Positions 42,974-52,475 of a stretch of 64,000 bases of DNA are shown piece after piece. A program made the translations under genes and the position numbers. The notes beneath the pieces were generated by a model. The model saw only the letters and a list, made by a program, of their open reading frames with translations. It searched no databases and was not told the origin of the DNA. Source of the DNA: Sphingomonadales bacterium (GTDB taxonomy: Bacteria; Pseudomonadota; Alphaproteobacteria; Sphingomonadales; Sphingomonadaceae); NCBI GenBank assembly GCA_027486895.1, contig JAIXOE010000057.1, positions 62,001 to 126,000 on the forward strand, given 5' to 3'. The first letter of the stretch is position 1; each line of letters starts with the position of its first letter.

Positions 42974-43320
42974 TATTGTGCGAGCAACTTTTGTAAGCGG
43001 GGACGGATTTTCAGGAAGCGGACATAAAGCCGCTCCAGTATGTCTAAAATAACTGGATTTTTCGCTAGCCAACCAAGTGGTTTAAGCAGGGGGACAGTCC
43101 GCCACATCGCAGCAAATGCCGCCGCGCCCGATAGCATTACGCCATTTTCGCTGGCATGCAGGCGTGCGAGCATGAGCTGACGGTCGAGCGGGCATGTGGC
43201 TGTGTCTGGTGCAATATCCTGAAAGTCGATGCCGCGGTTCCAATCAAGACGCCGCATCAACGCAATCTCGCGAACACAAAGCGGGCATGCGCCGTCGTAC
43301 CAGATGATGAGATTAGCCAT
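42973..43320 (-). CDS. DCC-family (DUF393) thiol-disulfide oxidoreductase-like protein
   Basis: 115 residues with the N-terminal YDGACPLCVRE motif (Cys12 and Cys15 as the redox pair) and a thioredoxin-like small fold. Function of the family is not well known. Its stop overlaps the start of the photolyase-like gene by one base, so they are co-translated. Confidence 0.88.
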   Translation of the reverse strand: MANLIIWYDGACPLCVREIALMRRLDWNRGIDFQDIAPDTATCPLDRQLMLARLHASENGVMLSGAAAFAAMWRTVPLLKPLGWLAKNPVILDILERLYVRFLKIRPRLQKLLAQ

Positions 43321-43383
43321 GCCGCTGCTTAGACGCGCTGCAAGAGGACGTCAGGCTGGGCATAACATGGTATAACCGATGCC

Positions 43384-43411
43384 AAAAAAAAGGACGCTGT
43401 TGCCAGCGCCC
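43384..43411 (-). terminator. Rho-independent terminator after carD
   Basis: On the minus strand GGGCGCTG - GCAA - CAGCGTCC (43411-43392, one G-U pair) is followed by eight T (43391-43384). It closes the CarD transcript and separates it from the DCC gene. Confidence 0.88.
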
Positions 43412-43437
43412 TTCAGATTTTCCGGTAAGGAAACTGG

Positions 43438-43965
43438 TTATTCGGCTTTTTCGTAATATTGCGGTGCCGCTTCATTAAGAATAGCCAAAATCTTCTGGAG
43501 AGCTGCCTTTTCGTCAGTCTTTTCCATTGCCGCAAGTTCACGAGCCAATCGGCTTGATGCAGCTTCAAAAATCTGACGCTCCGAATAGCTCTGCTCAGGC
43601 TGATCATCGGGGCGGAACAAGTCGCGGGTAACTTCAGCGATTGAAACAAGGTCGCCCGAGTTGATCTTCGCTTCATACTCTTGGGCACGGCGCGACCACA
43701 TGGTGCGCTTTACCTTAGGCTTGCCCGTAAGCGTATGCATTGCTTCCTTGAGCGTTTTGTCGCTCGAAAGCTTGCGCATACCAACGCCTTCGGCCTTGTT
43801 AAAAGGCACGCGAAGCGTCATTTTTTCTTTTTCAAAGCGCAGCACATAAAGCTGAAGCTGCATCCCTGCAATTTCGGAATCCTGAAGCTCAATTACGCGA
43901 CCAACCCCATGCTTGGGATAAACCACATAATCGCCTACATCAAACATCGCCGCGTTGGACGTCAT
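43438..43965 (-). CDS. CarD family transcriptional regulator
   Basis: 175 residues. N-terminal RNA-polymerase-interaction domain (DVGDYVVYPKHGVGRVIELQDSEIAG, KMTLRVPF) and a helical C-terminal DNA-binding domain (RTMWSRRAQEYEAKINSGDLVSIAEVTRDLF). CarD/CdnL stabilises open complexes at many promoters, including rRNA. A second ATG six codons later is also possible. Monocistronic with its own terminator. Confidence 0.94.
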   Translation of the reverse strand: MTSNAAMFDVGDYVVYPKHGVGRVIELQDSEIAGMQLQLYVLRFEKEKMTLRVPFNKAEGVGMRKLSSDKTLKEAMHTLTGKPKVKRTMWSRRAQEYEAKINSGDLVSIAEVTRDLFRPDDQPEQSYSERQIFEAASSRLARELAAMEKTDEKAALQKILAILNEAAPQYYEKAE

Positions 43966-44171
43966 ATTACGACCTTTCTGATTATTCGGGCGAATAAGCT
44001 CGCTGACAACAATGGTTGTCCATAAGACTGTTGCATTCGTCCCTTACGTCATCGACCGCATAAGCCCATGTTAGGCAAGCGGTTATCGACCATTGTTGGC
44101 CTGTCGACGCGCAGTGTAACAGATTCGCAACAAAAGTTCAATGCTGCTTTATCTAGTGTCAATAGTGCGAC

Positions 44172-44690
44172 TCAAATGGCACTTAATTTTCGCACCCGAT
44201 CATCATGTTCGGCGAACACATCCGTGCTGATCGGATTGATATCCGCCGAATTCATCCAGCACAGGTCCATATGGCCCAGAACGCGGTCATCATGGCTTCT
44301 AATGGTGACCGGGAGGATCGGTTGATGATGAAGCTCATCGACCAACACTGGATTGGATGGCACGCCCGTTCCCCATTTTTCGCCCCATTGGCGCAAGGCA
44401 ATCATTGTGGGCAGCAAATCTAGCCCTTTTTCGGTCAGGCGATATTCCACTTTGCGGCGATCATCAGGGCAGGGGGTGCGATGCAATATGCCGCTTTCGC
44501 TTAATCGGCTTAAGCGGTTCGCCAATATGTTGCGCGCAATACTGATTTCGGAGAGGAAATCCTCAAAATGGCGGATACCATTGAACGCAGCGCGCAATAT
44601 CATGAACGACCATCGTTCGCCCATAGCTTCCAGAGCGGTGGGCAACCCACACTCGGTGATGTCCTGTAGTGACTCGCGCAATTCGCCCAT
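44172..44690 (-). CDS. HxlR family transcriptional regulator
   Basis: 172 residues with the HxlR winged-helix domain near the N-terminus (CGLPTALEAMGERWSFMILRAAFNGIRHFEDFLSEISIARNILANRLSRLSESGIL). The ATG at 44690 has a GAGGA ribosome site; a GTG at 44708 is the alternative. The upstream gap contains AGTTGCAACT and further AGTT/AACT repeats, a likely autoregulatory site. The target genes and inducer are unknown. Confidence 0.9.
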   Translation of the reverse strand: MGELRESLQDITECGLPTALEAMGERWSFMILRAAFNGIRHFEDFLSEISIARNILANRLSRLSESGILHRTPCPDDRRKVEYRLTEKGLDLLPTMIALRQWGEKWGTGVPSNPVLVDELHHQPILPVTIRSHDDRVLGHMDLCWMNSADINPISTDVFAEHDDRVRKLSAI

Positions 44691-44748
44691 ATATTCATCC
44701 TCTGCCACACAGCGTGAGCCGACCTGAAAAATTTTGCAACCCCATTTA

Positions 44749-44774
44749 AGTTTTAAGTTGCAACTAGAAACTTA
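44749..44774. promoter_or_regulatory. Palindromic repeat upstream of the HxlR gene
   Basis: AGTTGCAACT (44756-44765) is a perfect 10-bp palindrome, overlapped by a TAAGTT / AACTTA inverted pair (44754-44759 and 44769-44774). HxlR proteins commonly bind such sites before their own gene. Candidate only. Confidence 0.4.
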
Positions 44775-44886
44775 ATCTAATAGGTAGCGATTCGCAACTG
44801 GTTTTCCAGAAGCGCAAAACGAGGGTCAGGGGACAACAGCACCGGCCAGCGTTGTGCAAATTTAGCAAAGCTAAAAGGATAAGATT

Positions 44887-45225
44887 ATGACTCTCTCCCA
44901 AGTTTCCGCCCGTTTGGGCGCACTCGCTGCCGCGTCGGTTATCAGCGCTACGCTTCTTTTCGGCGTCACGACACAGGCGCAAGCTGCAAGCAGCGGCCCA
45001 TATTACAAGATTGAACTGGCCCAGCCAGCCGCATCGAAGCAAGAACTGCTGCGTAGCGTGTTTGTAAAGTGCGAAGGCACCGCATGCCGTGCGCCAATCG
45101 CCTCGACCGCACCAAAGAATATGTGCATCAGCGTTGCCCGCAAATTCGGTTCGGTTTCCGCATTCACCGCTGGTGAGCGCGTCTTTACAGCCGACGAAAT
45201 CGCCGCCTGCAATGCAGGCGCTTAA
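44887..45225 (+). CDS. CC_3452 family periplasmic protein
   Basis: 112 residues with a signal peptide (LGALAAASVISATLLFGVTTQAQA) and the family's small Cys-containing domain (LLRSVFVKCEGTACRAPIASTAPKNMCISVARKFGSVSAFTAGERVF), with four Cys that could form two disulfides. Typical of Caulobacter and sphingomonads; function unknown. AAAGGATAAG precedes the ATG. Confidence 0.9.
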   Translation: MTLSQVSARLGALAAASVISATLLFGVTTQAQAASSGPYYKIELAQPAASKQELLRSVFVKCEGTACRAPIASTAPKNMCISVARKFGSVSAFTAGERVFTADEIAACNAGA

Positions 45226-45249
45226 TAAGCTAACTTCTGAATTAGAAAA

Positions 45250-45371
45250 CTCGGCTCACCTCTCCTCCTTCTAACCCGCGACAATTTTATTGACGCTTTG
45301 AGCCGAGACAACTGCACCGGAATATGGGAATACGCGAACTTACGCGGAAACCATTTTCCGGTGCTTTTTTT
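45250..45371 (+). terminator. Inverted repeats and terminator between CC_3452 gene and relA
   Basis: Two elements. CTCGGCTCA (45250-45258) and TGAGCCGAG (45299-45307) form 9-bp arms without a T-run. Then GCACCGGAA (45314-45322) pairs with TTCCGGTGC (45356-45364), 33-nt loop, followed by seven T (45365-45371), a terminator. The rest of this 258-bp gap holds no gene. Confidence 0.65.
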
Positions 45372-45492
45372 GTGGGAGCGAGACTTGCCCCGGGCGTGAC
45401 ATCCATGCCGCCACCGTACAAATCGTTGCTAAATCGGCTATTTTCATAAGTTTCCTGTTGCAACGCAGCGTAAAACCCACATCTTGCAGATT

Positions 45493-47586
45493 ATGATGCG
45501 GCAATATGAACTTGTTGAACGGGTGCGGGCCTATATCCCCGATGTGGATGAGGACCGGCTGAACCGCGCCTATGTTTTTACCGTTCAGATGCATGGTGCG
45601 CAGAAACGGGCGTCAGGCGATCCTTATTTCAGCCATCCGGTTGAAGTCGCAGGACTTATGACCGACCTCAAAATGGATGAGGACACCATTATCACCGCGC
45701 TGCTCCACGACACCGTGGAGGACACGCTCACTTCAATCGAAGATGTGGAAAACCGCTTTGGTTCCGAAGTCGCGCGTTTAGTAGATGGCGTTACCAAGCT
45801 ATCGAAAATCGAAGCGCAAACCGAAGATGAGCGCGCTGCGGAGAACTTGCGCAAGTTCTTGTTGGCCATTTCGGACGACATCCGCGTGCTGCTGGTCAAG
45901 CTTGCTGATCGTCTGCACAATATGCGGACGCTGCATTTCATCAAAAGCCCTGAAAAGCGTCGTCGTATCGCCAAGGAAACGATGGATATCTACGCGCCGC
46001 TGGCTGAGCGGATTGGCATGTATGAATATATGCGCGAGATGCAGTTGCTCGCGTTTGAACAGCTTGAGCCTGAAGCATATCAGACGATTACGGGGCGTTT
46101 GAAGCAAATCCGTGAAAAGGCCGACGTCGAAATTGACCAGATTAACCAGACCATTGCCTGGGAAATGGAACAGGCTGGACTGAAAATTAAAATCTCCGGT
46201 CGCGAGAAGCATCCTTATTCGATCTGGAAAAAAATGCAGGAACGCCATGTGGCGTTCGAGCAGCTGACCGATATCAATGCCTTTCGCGTGATAACCGAGA
46301 CCACCGAAGACTGCTATCGCGCGCTGGGCGTCCTGCATCGGCGTTGGCAAATGGTGCCCGGGCGGTTCAAGGATTTCGTCTCGACGCCAAAGCGCAACGG
46401 ATACAAATCGATTCACACAACGATCATGTTCGCCAAAAACATGCGCGTCGAAGTTCAAATCCGCAGCGCGGAGATGCATCGAAGTTCAGAACATGGCTTC
46501 GCCGCACACTGGGCCTATAAGCAAGCAGACAAGCCCGATGGGCAGGCCGCTTGGTTGCGCGATCTCATCGAAATTCTTGAAACCAGCCGAGATGCCGAGG
46601 ATATCCTCGAAAATACACGCATGGCGATGTACCAGGACCGGATATTTGCCTTCACCCCAAAGGGTGCGCTGCATCAGTTGCCGAAGGGATCGACGGTCGT
46701 TGATTTTGCCTATGCAGTGCATACCGATCTTGGGGATAAGACCGTTGGCGCTAAAGTGAACGGGCGCCATGTCCCTTTGCGCGCGCAGTTGAACAATGGC
46801 GACATGGTCGAGATCCTAAAATCCAAGGCGCAGGAACCACAGCAAGCTTGGCTCAATTTCGTGTCGACAGGCAAGGCGCGCGCGGCAATCCGGCGGCATG
46901 TGCGGCACCGCGAACGTGACGAGCTCGTCGCTATTGGCCGAAAGCTTTACGAAGAAATTGCGGCGCGCATGCCCGGCAAAATTGGCAAGAAAGCCTTAAC
47001 GGCTGCGGTCACCCGGCTAAAGCTGGAGGACGAGGAAGAGCTGATGCATCGCATTGGTCTCGGCAAGATCAACGATCGCGCGCTTATGGAGGCGTTGGTG
47101 CCTGGCTTTAATGCCGATGGCATTGGGTTTGATTTTCCGAGCCAAGAGCGGGCTATCTCTATCCGTGGACTGACTCCGGGCGTCGGTTATCATTTGGGCG
47201 AATGCTGCCACCCCATTCCGGGCGACCGGATTGTTGGGCTTCGCCTGCCCAGCCAGCCAGTCGAAGTGCATACTATCGAATGTGACCGTTTAGCCAGCGG
47301 TGTCGACGCCGACTGGGTCGACCTCAGCTGGGGGCAGGGCAGCGATGGCGCGTCCGCGCGGTTGCGCACAATCATTCACAATCGTCCCGGTACGCTTGGT
47401 GAAATTGCAGGCATCTTTGGTTACCACAAAGCGAACATCATCAATTTGCGCATGACTGCGCGCGATGTTGAGTTTCATACCTTCGAAATTGATTTGGAAG
47501 TGCATGATTTGCAGCACCTTATGCGTATCATTTCTGCGCTTCGGGCGTCCGAGGCCGTCGCGACCGCAGACCGGGTCTACGACTAA
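45493..47586 (+). CDS. relA: Bifunctional (p)ppGpp synthetase/hydrolase (RSH)
   Basis: Makes and degrades the stringent-response alarmone. 697 residues: HD hydrolase domain with HDTVEDT at residues 72-78, synthetase domain with the family's KxxxNGYxSIHT motif (KRNGYKSIHTTI), TGS domain (FTPKGALHQLPKGSTVVDFAY), and a C-terminal ACT domain (RPGTLGEIAGIFGYHKANIIN). Both catalytic halves appear intact, as in the single RSH of most alphaproteobacteria. The start at 45493 or 45496 (MMRQYEL) is preferred over the TTG at 45484. rpoZ, often adjacent, is not here. Confidence 0.94.
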   Translation: MMRQYELVERVRAYIPDVDEDRLNRAYVFTVQMHGAQKRASGDPYFSHPVEVAGLMTDLKMDEDTIITALLHDTVEDTLTSIEDVENRFGSEVARLVDGVTKLSKIEAQTEDERAAENLRKFLLAISDDIRVLLVKLADRLHNMRTLHFIKSPEKRRRIAKETMDIYAPLAERIGMYEYMREMQLLAFEQLEPEAYQTITGRLKQIREKADVEIDQINQTIAWEMEQAGLKIKISGREKHPYSIWKKMQERHVAFEQLTDINAFRVITETTEDCYRALGVLHRRWQMVPGRFKDFVSTPKRNGYKSIHTTIMFAKNMRVEVQIRSAEMHRSSEHGFAAHWAYKQADKPDGQAAWLRDLIEILETSRDAEDILENTRMAMYQDRIFAFTPKGALHQLPKGSTVVDFAYAVHTDLGDKTVGAKVNGRHVPLRAQLNNGDMVEILKSKAQEPQQAWLNFVSTGKARAAIRRHVRHRERDELVAIGRKLYEEIAARMPGKIGKKALTAAVTRLKLEDEEELMHRIGLGKINDRALMEALVPGFNADGIGFDFPSQERAISIRGLTPGVGYHLGECCHPIPGDRIVGLRLPSQPVEVHTIECDRLASGVDADWVDLSWGQGSDGASARLRTIIHNRPGTLGEIAGIFGYHKANIINLRMTARDVEFHTFEIDLEVHDLQHLMRIISALRASEAVATADRVYD

Positions 47587-48119
47587 ATCCAGTCGCCGAT
47601 TTCATCCCCGGGTTCAGCATAGACAAACCGTTTGGCCAGCTCGAAACTGTGCCCGGCGCGCAAGAACGCATTAAGCTGCTTCGTGCGTTTCTCTGGCGCC
47701 GCCGCTTCCTGCGCAAAGGGGCCGATACGTTTGCGTCGTGCGAAGTTTTCGGCCGCACTCAATGTGCTTTCTTCCATATGCGCTTTTGCCGGAATGGCAT
47801 CCGCTTGCCCTATGCCGCTTGCGCGCAAATCCTCATTCAGACGTCGTTCGCCATAGCCACGGCGCACAAATGACCTGCTTCGTGCCTCAGCAAACTGGGC
47901 ATCATTAATATAGCCAAGAGCTGCAAATTGTTCGACCAGCATTGCGATGTCTGCGCTGCGGTCGCCATCCCACCCGCGTTCGCGAATTTTGCGGTTCAAA
48001 TAGGTTCCGAGTTTCGCCTGCGTCGTAGCGTATTTGCCAACATAATGGAGCGCCAACTGCCTAAGCTTCTCGTCATTTAACGGCGGAGCGGGTTTTTTGG
48101 CGGCACGTGGGCTGTTCAC
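47583..48119 (-). CDS. recX: RecX family regulatory protein
   Basis: 178 residues, mostly helical: LRQLALHYVGKYATTQAKLGTYLNRKIRERGW, GYINDAQFAEARSRSFVRRGYGERRLNEDLRASGI are typical RecX repeats. Modulates RecA filaments. Convergent with relA, stops overlapping by 4 bp. recA is not in the window. Confidence 0.9.
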   Translation of the reverse strand: MNSPRAAKKPAPPLNDEKLRQLALHYVGKYATTQAKLGTYLNRKIRERGWDGDRSADIAMLVEQFAALGYINDAQFAEARSRSFVRRGYGERRLNEDLRASGIGQADAIPAKAHMEESTLSAAENFARRKRIGPFAQEAAAPEKRTKQLNAFLRAGHSFELAKRFVYAEPGDEIGDWI

Positions 48120-48228
48120 GCCCTATTCTTGCCACAGTCGGGTCGAAATTTGAACTGGTATCAACGCGTAATAGTGTAGGATAATAATAAAATCATGGGT
48201 CACAGCCCTATTTGCTATGGGAAAAATT

Positions 48229-49956
48229 ATGAGCGAACTCGCATCCACGCCAACGCAGGACAGTTTGCCACGCCGTTTTTCTGACTTTGCGACCTTGGGC
48301 GAAGCATTGGATTATGCGGCCCAAGGGCAGCGCGGACTCAATTTTCATGACATGCGCGGCAAATTAGCCCGCCCGTATCCCTACACCGAAATGCGCGCAG
48401 GCGCGCTGGACATGGCATATCGCCTGATCAGTCATGGCGTACGCAAAGATGACCGAATTGCTTTGGTGGCTGAGACCGGTCCAGATTTTGCGGCGCTGTT
48501 CTTCGGATGTGTATATGCAGGCGCATGGCCGGTGCCGCTGCCGTTACCAACCTCATTTGGCGGTAAAGAAAGCTATGTTGATCAGCTATCTGTGCAGCTG
48601 AAAAGCTGCGATCCCAAGATACTGTTCTTTCCAGCAGAACTCGCCGAAATGGCCAATGACGCGGCAAGCGCATGCAATGTTGAAGGCCTTGATTGGGAAA
48701 GCTTCGGCGACCGCATAGCGTTAAAGTCGGAGCTACCTTCAGCGCAGACCGATGAAATTTGCTATTTGCAATATTCGAGCGGTTCGACCCGTTTCCCGCA
48801 TGGCGTGGCCGTTACGCATCATGCCCTGCTGAACAATCTGTCGGCACATTCGCATGGCATGGAAGTGACCGAAAATGACCGCTGCGTGTCATGGTTGCCC
48901 TGGTATCATGATATGGGCCTCGTGGGTTGTTTCCTATCGCCAGTCGCCAACCAGGTTTCGACCGATTACATGAAAACCGAAGATTTCGCGCGTCGGCCAT
49001 TGGCGTGGCTAGATGTCATTAGCGCTGCGGATGGCACGGTCATCAGCTACTCGCCCACATTTGGATATGATATCTGCGCGCGGCGGGTTTCCAGCCAGAC
49101 CCATGTGAACGATCGCTTCGATCTTGCGAAATGGCGCCTCGCCGGCAATGGCGCGGATATGATCCGTCCCGATGTCATGCAGGCCTTTGTCGATGCTTTC
49201 GGGGATGCGGGCTTCAAGGCCTCTTCCTTCCTCCCGAGCTACGGTCTGGCTGAAACAACTCTGGCTGTGTCAATCATGCCTCCTGGCGAAGGCATTCAAG
49301 TTGAGCTTGTGGAAGAAACAGAATTAACGGGTCACCCCGGCGCGCCTGACCGTCCCGTCCGCTATCGCGCAATCGTTAACTGTGGCCGTGCTGTAAAAGA
49401 CATGACCATCGAAATCCGCGATGAAAACCGCGAGCCACTTGCCGATAAAACCATCGGTAAGGTGTGGTGCACCGGGCCTTCGTTGATGAAGGAATATTTC
49501 CGCGACAAGGAATCGACTGACGCGTGTTTGGTTGATGGCTGGCTTGATACGGGCGACATGGGTTACCTGTCGAACGGCTACATCTATATTGTTGGTCGTG
49601 CTAAAGACATGATTATCATCAATGGTAAAAACCATTGGCCTCAGGACATTGAATGGGCGGTCGAGCAGCTGCCTGGATTTAAAGCCGGCGACATCGCTGC
49701 TTTTTCGGTGACTACGCCGGGCGGCGAGGAAACACCTGCCGTGCTGGTCCAGTGCCGTACCACAGACGAAACCGAGCGGGCAAAACTGCGCGAGCAGATC
49801 CGCGATAAGGTTCGGTCAGTAACAGGCATGAATTGCGTCGTTGAATTGGTGCCGCCGCGGACATTGCCACGTACCAGTTCAGGCAAAATGAGCCGCGCAA
49901 AGGCACGCAACTTATATCTGTCCGGTGAAATTCAGCCATATGCTATCGCTGCCTAA
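48229..49956 (+). CDS. Fatty-acyl-AMP ligase (FAAL-like)
   Basis: 575 residues of the adenylate-forming superfamily. YLQYSSGSTRFPHGVAVTHHAL contains the phosphate loop with a non-standard STRFPHG in place of TTGxPKG, typical of FAALs that make acyl-adenylates for polyketide or lipid carriers and do not use CoA. GWLDTGDMGYLSNGYIYIVGRAKDMIIINGKNHWPQDIEWAVE and C-terminal SSGKMSRAKARNLY are intact. No carrier protein or PKS gene is adjacent. Start at 48229; an in-frame ATG at 48217 is possible. Confidence 0.87.
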   Translation: MSELASTPTQDSLPRRFSDFATLGEALDYAAQGQRGLNFHDMRGKLARPYPYTEMRAGALDMAYRLISHGVRKDDRIALVAETGPDFAALFFGCVYAGAWPVPLPLPTSFGGKESYVDQLSVQLKSCDPKILFFPAELAEMANDAASACNVEGLDWESFGDRIALKSELPSAQTDEICYLQYSSGSTRFPHGVAVTHHALLNNLSAHSHGMEVTENDRCVSWLPWYHDMGLVGCFLSPVANQVSTDYMKTEDFARRPLAWLDVISAADGTVISYSPTFGYDICARRVSSQTHVNDRFDLAKWRLAGNGADMIRPDVMQAFVDAFGDAGFKASSFLPSYGLAETTLAVSIMPPGEGIQVELVEETELTGHPGAPDRPVRYRAIVNCGRAVKDMTIEIRDENREPLADKTIGKVWCTGPSLMKEYFRDKESTDACLVDGWLDTGDMGYLSNGYIYIVGRAKDMIIINGKNHWPQDIEWAVEQLPGFKAGDIAAFSVTTPGGEETPAVLVQCRTTDETERAKLREQIRDKVRSVTGMNCVVELVPPRTLPRTSSGKMSRAKARNLYLSGEIQPYAIAA

Positions 49957-50092
49957 TCGTGTCCAATTATTGGAAATGATTGCGAGAAAATATTGGATGA
50001 AGCTGTCGAGGTAAATTCTCGTAAACTTTGATTTTCTGACATTTTTTCGCCAGCGACAGCATCTTTTTAGTCCCCGTCCTTACCTTTAAGTA

Positions 50093-52468
50093 ATGATATC
50101 GCCGTACATGTGGGGCGTGATTAAAAAAGATGCTTCCTTCGAACTGCCTAGCGACCTCTCGTACAAGGCGCTGCTTGGTCTAGCCGACCCGGTTGGCCTC
50201 GACGGGGACGTCATACGTAACATACAGGCGCGATCGATCCAGCAACGCACGACGCTTCGCGTGGCATTGAACCTTTTCTTCGCGATTATGGCCTTGGTTT
50301 TATACCGTGAAATCGCGCCAGCATGGGCGTTAGCCTCATGGGGTTTGCTCTTTTGCGTCTTTCATCTTGGCTCCTTTTACCAATTTGGCGCAAAATGGGC
50401 TTGGGATAGGCCCCAATATAATCGCGAAGACGTGAAACGGCTGAACACACATTCGGGAATAACCGCCACGATGTGGGGCTCAGCGTTTGTTCTCTTGGGT
50501 GCGAGCGGCACGATCATGGAGATGCTTGGGTTGTGGTCCATCGTGCTGGGAATGATGGTGTATTCATCATTGCTTTTGCCCACAGCCCCAATGGCGGCAA
50601 CGATTTTCATCGGGGTGACCAGCTTTTGCGCGAGTTTGGGCTTTGTCTATCACGGCGGTTATTATTTGGCTGTAGCATCCTGCGGCATCGGCGCGCTTCT
50701 TATTTTCGCCTGCTTGCGATCCGCACGTGCGCAAATCCTGTTCGAAGTTGCAAACAGCATTGTTCAGGAAAAATCGGAAACAGTGAGCTTGCTGCTGCGC
50801 GAGTTTGAAGACAGCGGTGCGGACTGGCTCTGGCAAACCGACGTTTCGCGCTGTGCAACCCACGTATCGCCCCGCTTTGCTTATGCGCTTGGTGAAGAGG
50901 CGAAAGCCGTCGAAGGGCAGCCGCTCTTAAAGTTGATCGCTGGTGATGCATGGGAGGGCGGCAAATATCCGGCAGAGCTGCATGAGCTGGCAAATCGCCT
51001 GAAGCGGCGCGAGTCTTTCAGCAACCTCATCGTACCTGTGACATTTAAAGGCGTTCAGCGCTGGTGGGAATTGTCCGCATCGCCGCGCCATTCTGAAGAT
51101 GGTGGCTTTCTTGGATTCCGTGGCGTTGGTTCGGACGTTACCGAACAGCGTGAGTCCGCAAACAAGATTTCACATCTTGCACGTTTCGATACGCTGACTG
51201 GCCTTCCCAATCGGTTGCAATTGACCGAAACTCTGGCGGGCGCTTTGCAGGAAGCGGAAAAATGGCGTCGCCGCTGCGGTTTTCTGATGATCGACCTTGA
51301 TCGGTTCAAGGCCGTCAATGATACCCTTGGACACCCTGTTGGCGATCGCCTACTCGCGCAAGTGGCGCGCCGGTTGCAGCTCATCATGACCGAGAATGAA
51401 TTGTGTGGCCGGTTGGGCGGAGACGAATTCGCAGTGGTGATCAAAGACGCGAACGACAGCAAATATGTCGCGACGCTTGCCCGGCGCATTATCGACAGCC
51501 TGTCACGGCCGTACGATGTTGATCAGAATACCTTGTTCATTGGAGCAAGCATCGGAAGTGCGCTTGGGCCAGCGGATGGACGCACGGTTGAACTGCTGAT
51601 GCGCAGTGCTGATTTAGCCCTGTACCGTTCGAAGGATCAGGGTGGCAATACGCACCACAATTACCAGCATAAGCTCCATGCCAATGCCGAAGAACGCCGG
51701 TTGATGGAGTTTGAACTGCGCGCAGCTTTAGAGCGCGAACAATTCCATGTTGAATATCAGCCAGTCGTGAACGCCAGCGGCGCAAATGAACTTGTCGGCT
51801 TTGAGGCATTGCTGCGTTGGAACAATCCAAAATTCGGGAATGTTTCGCCGGCCAAGTTCATTCCTGTGGCAGAGGATGCGCGGCTCATCGTTGGCATTGG
51901 TGATTTCATTCTGCGGCGGGCGTGTAAGGATGCCATGAGCTGGCCGGAATCGTCTCGCGTTGCGGTCAACATATCGGTTGATCAGTTGACCAGCACAAAC
52001 TTCGTGGAAACGGTTGTCTCGGCACTACATGACAGCGGTCTTCCCGCCTGGCGGCTCGAACTAGAGGTCACCGAAAGTATTTTCCTCAGGGACGGGACGC
52101 TGGCTGTGCAGGTGCTCGACCGGATCCGCGGGCTTGGTATCAAATTGTCGCTCGATGATTTCGGTACGGGATATTCGTCGCTTGGATATTTGCGCAACGT
52201 CCGCTTCGATACGATCAAAGTTGATCGCAGTTTCGTGCAGGGCGCTGCCAAGAACAAGGCCGAAAGCCTTGCCATCATTCGCGCCGTGGTTGCTTTGGCC
52301 GATAGTTTGAATATCGCTACGACTGCCGAAGGCGTTGAGACCGAGAGCGAACTCGCGATGATCCAGCAGCTTGGGTGCAAGAAAATTCAGGGCTATTATT
52401 TTGGGCGTCCGATGATTTTTGCAGACAGCCTTGAACTGTTTAAGGGGCCGCACCGCCAGGTGGCATGA
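50093..52468 (+). CDS. Membrane PAS-GGDEF-EAL cyclic-di-GMP protein
   Basis: 791 residues: five to six membrane helices (about 55-215), a PAS domain (about 232-345, WLWQTDVSRCATHVSPRFAYALG), a GGDEF domain with intact LGGDEF at 440-445 and an EAL domain with EALLRW at 571 and DDFGTGYSS near 687. Both catalytic signatures are kept, so it could make and break c-di-GMP, or one domain may regulate the other. No neighbouring partner gene. A second Met at codon 6 is an alternative start. Confidence 0.92.
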   Translation: MISPYMWGVIKKDASFELPSDLSYKALLGLADPVGLDGDVIRNIQARSIQQRTTLRVALNLFFAIMALVLYREIAPAWALASWGLLFCVFHLGSFYQFGAKWAWDRPQYNREDVKRLNTHSGITATMWGSAFVLLGASGTIMEMLGLWSIVLGMMVYSSLLLPTAPMAATIFIGVTSFCASLGFVYHGGYYLAVASCGIGALLIFACLRSARAQILFEVANSIVQEKSETVSLLLREFEDSGADWLWQTDVSRCATHVSPRFAYALGEEAKAVEGQPLLKLIAGDAWEGGKYPAELHELANRLKRRESFSNLIVPVTFKGVQRWWELSASPRHSEDGGFLGFRGVGSDVTEQRESANKISHLARFDTLTGLPNRLQLTETLAGALQEAEKWRRRCGFLMIDLDRFKAVNDTLGHPVGDRLLAQVARRLQLIMTENELCGRLGGDEFAVVIKDANDSKYVATLARRIIDSLSRPYDVDQNTLFIGASIGSALGPADGRTVELLMRSADLALYRSKDQGGNTHHNYQHKLHANAEERRLMEFELRAALEREQFHVEYQPVVNASGANELVGFEALLRWNNPKFGNVSPAKFIPVAEDARLIVGIGDFILRRACKDAMSWPESSRVAVNISVDQLTSTNFVETVVSALHDSGLPAWRLELEVTESIFLRDGTLAVQVLDRIRGLGIKLSLDDFGTGYSSLGYLRNVRFDTIKVDRSFVQGAAKNKAESLAIIRAVVALADSLNIATTAEGVETESELAMIQQLGCKKIQGYYFGRPMIFADSLELFKGPHRQVA

Positions 52469-52475
52469 GGTAGCT

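Noticed and set aside
44068-44325. 85-codon plus-strand ORF near the HxlR gene
   Set aside because: Overlaps the HxlR coding sequence and has a low-complexity Ser/Thr-rich translation.
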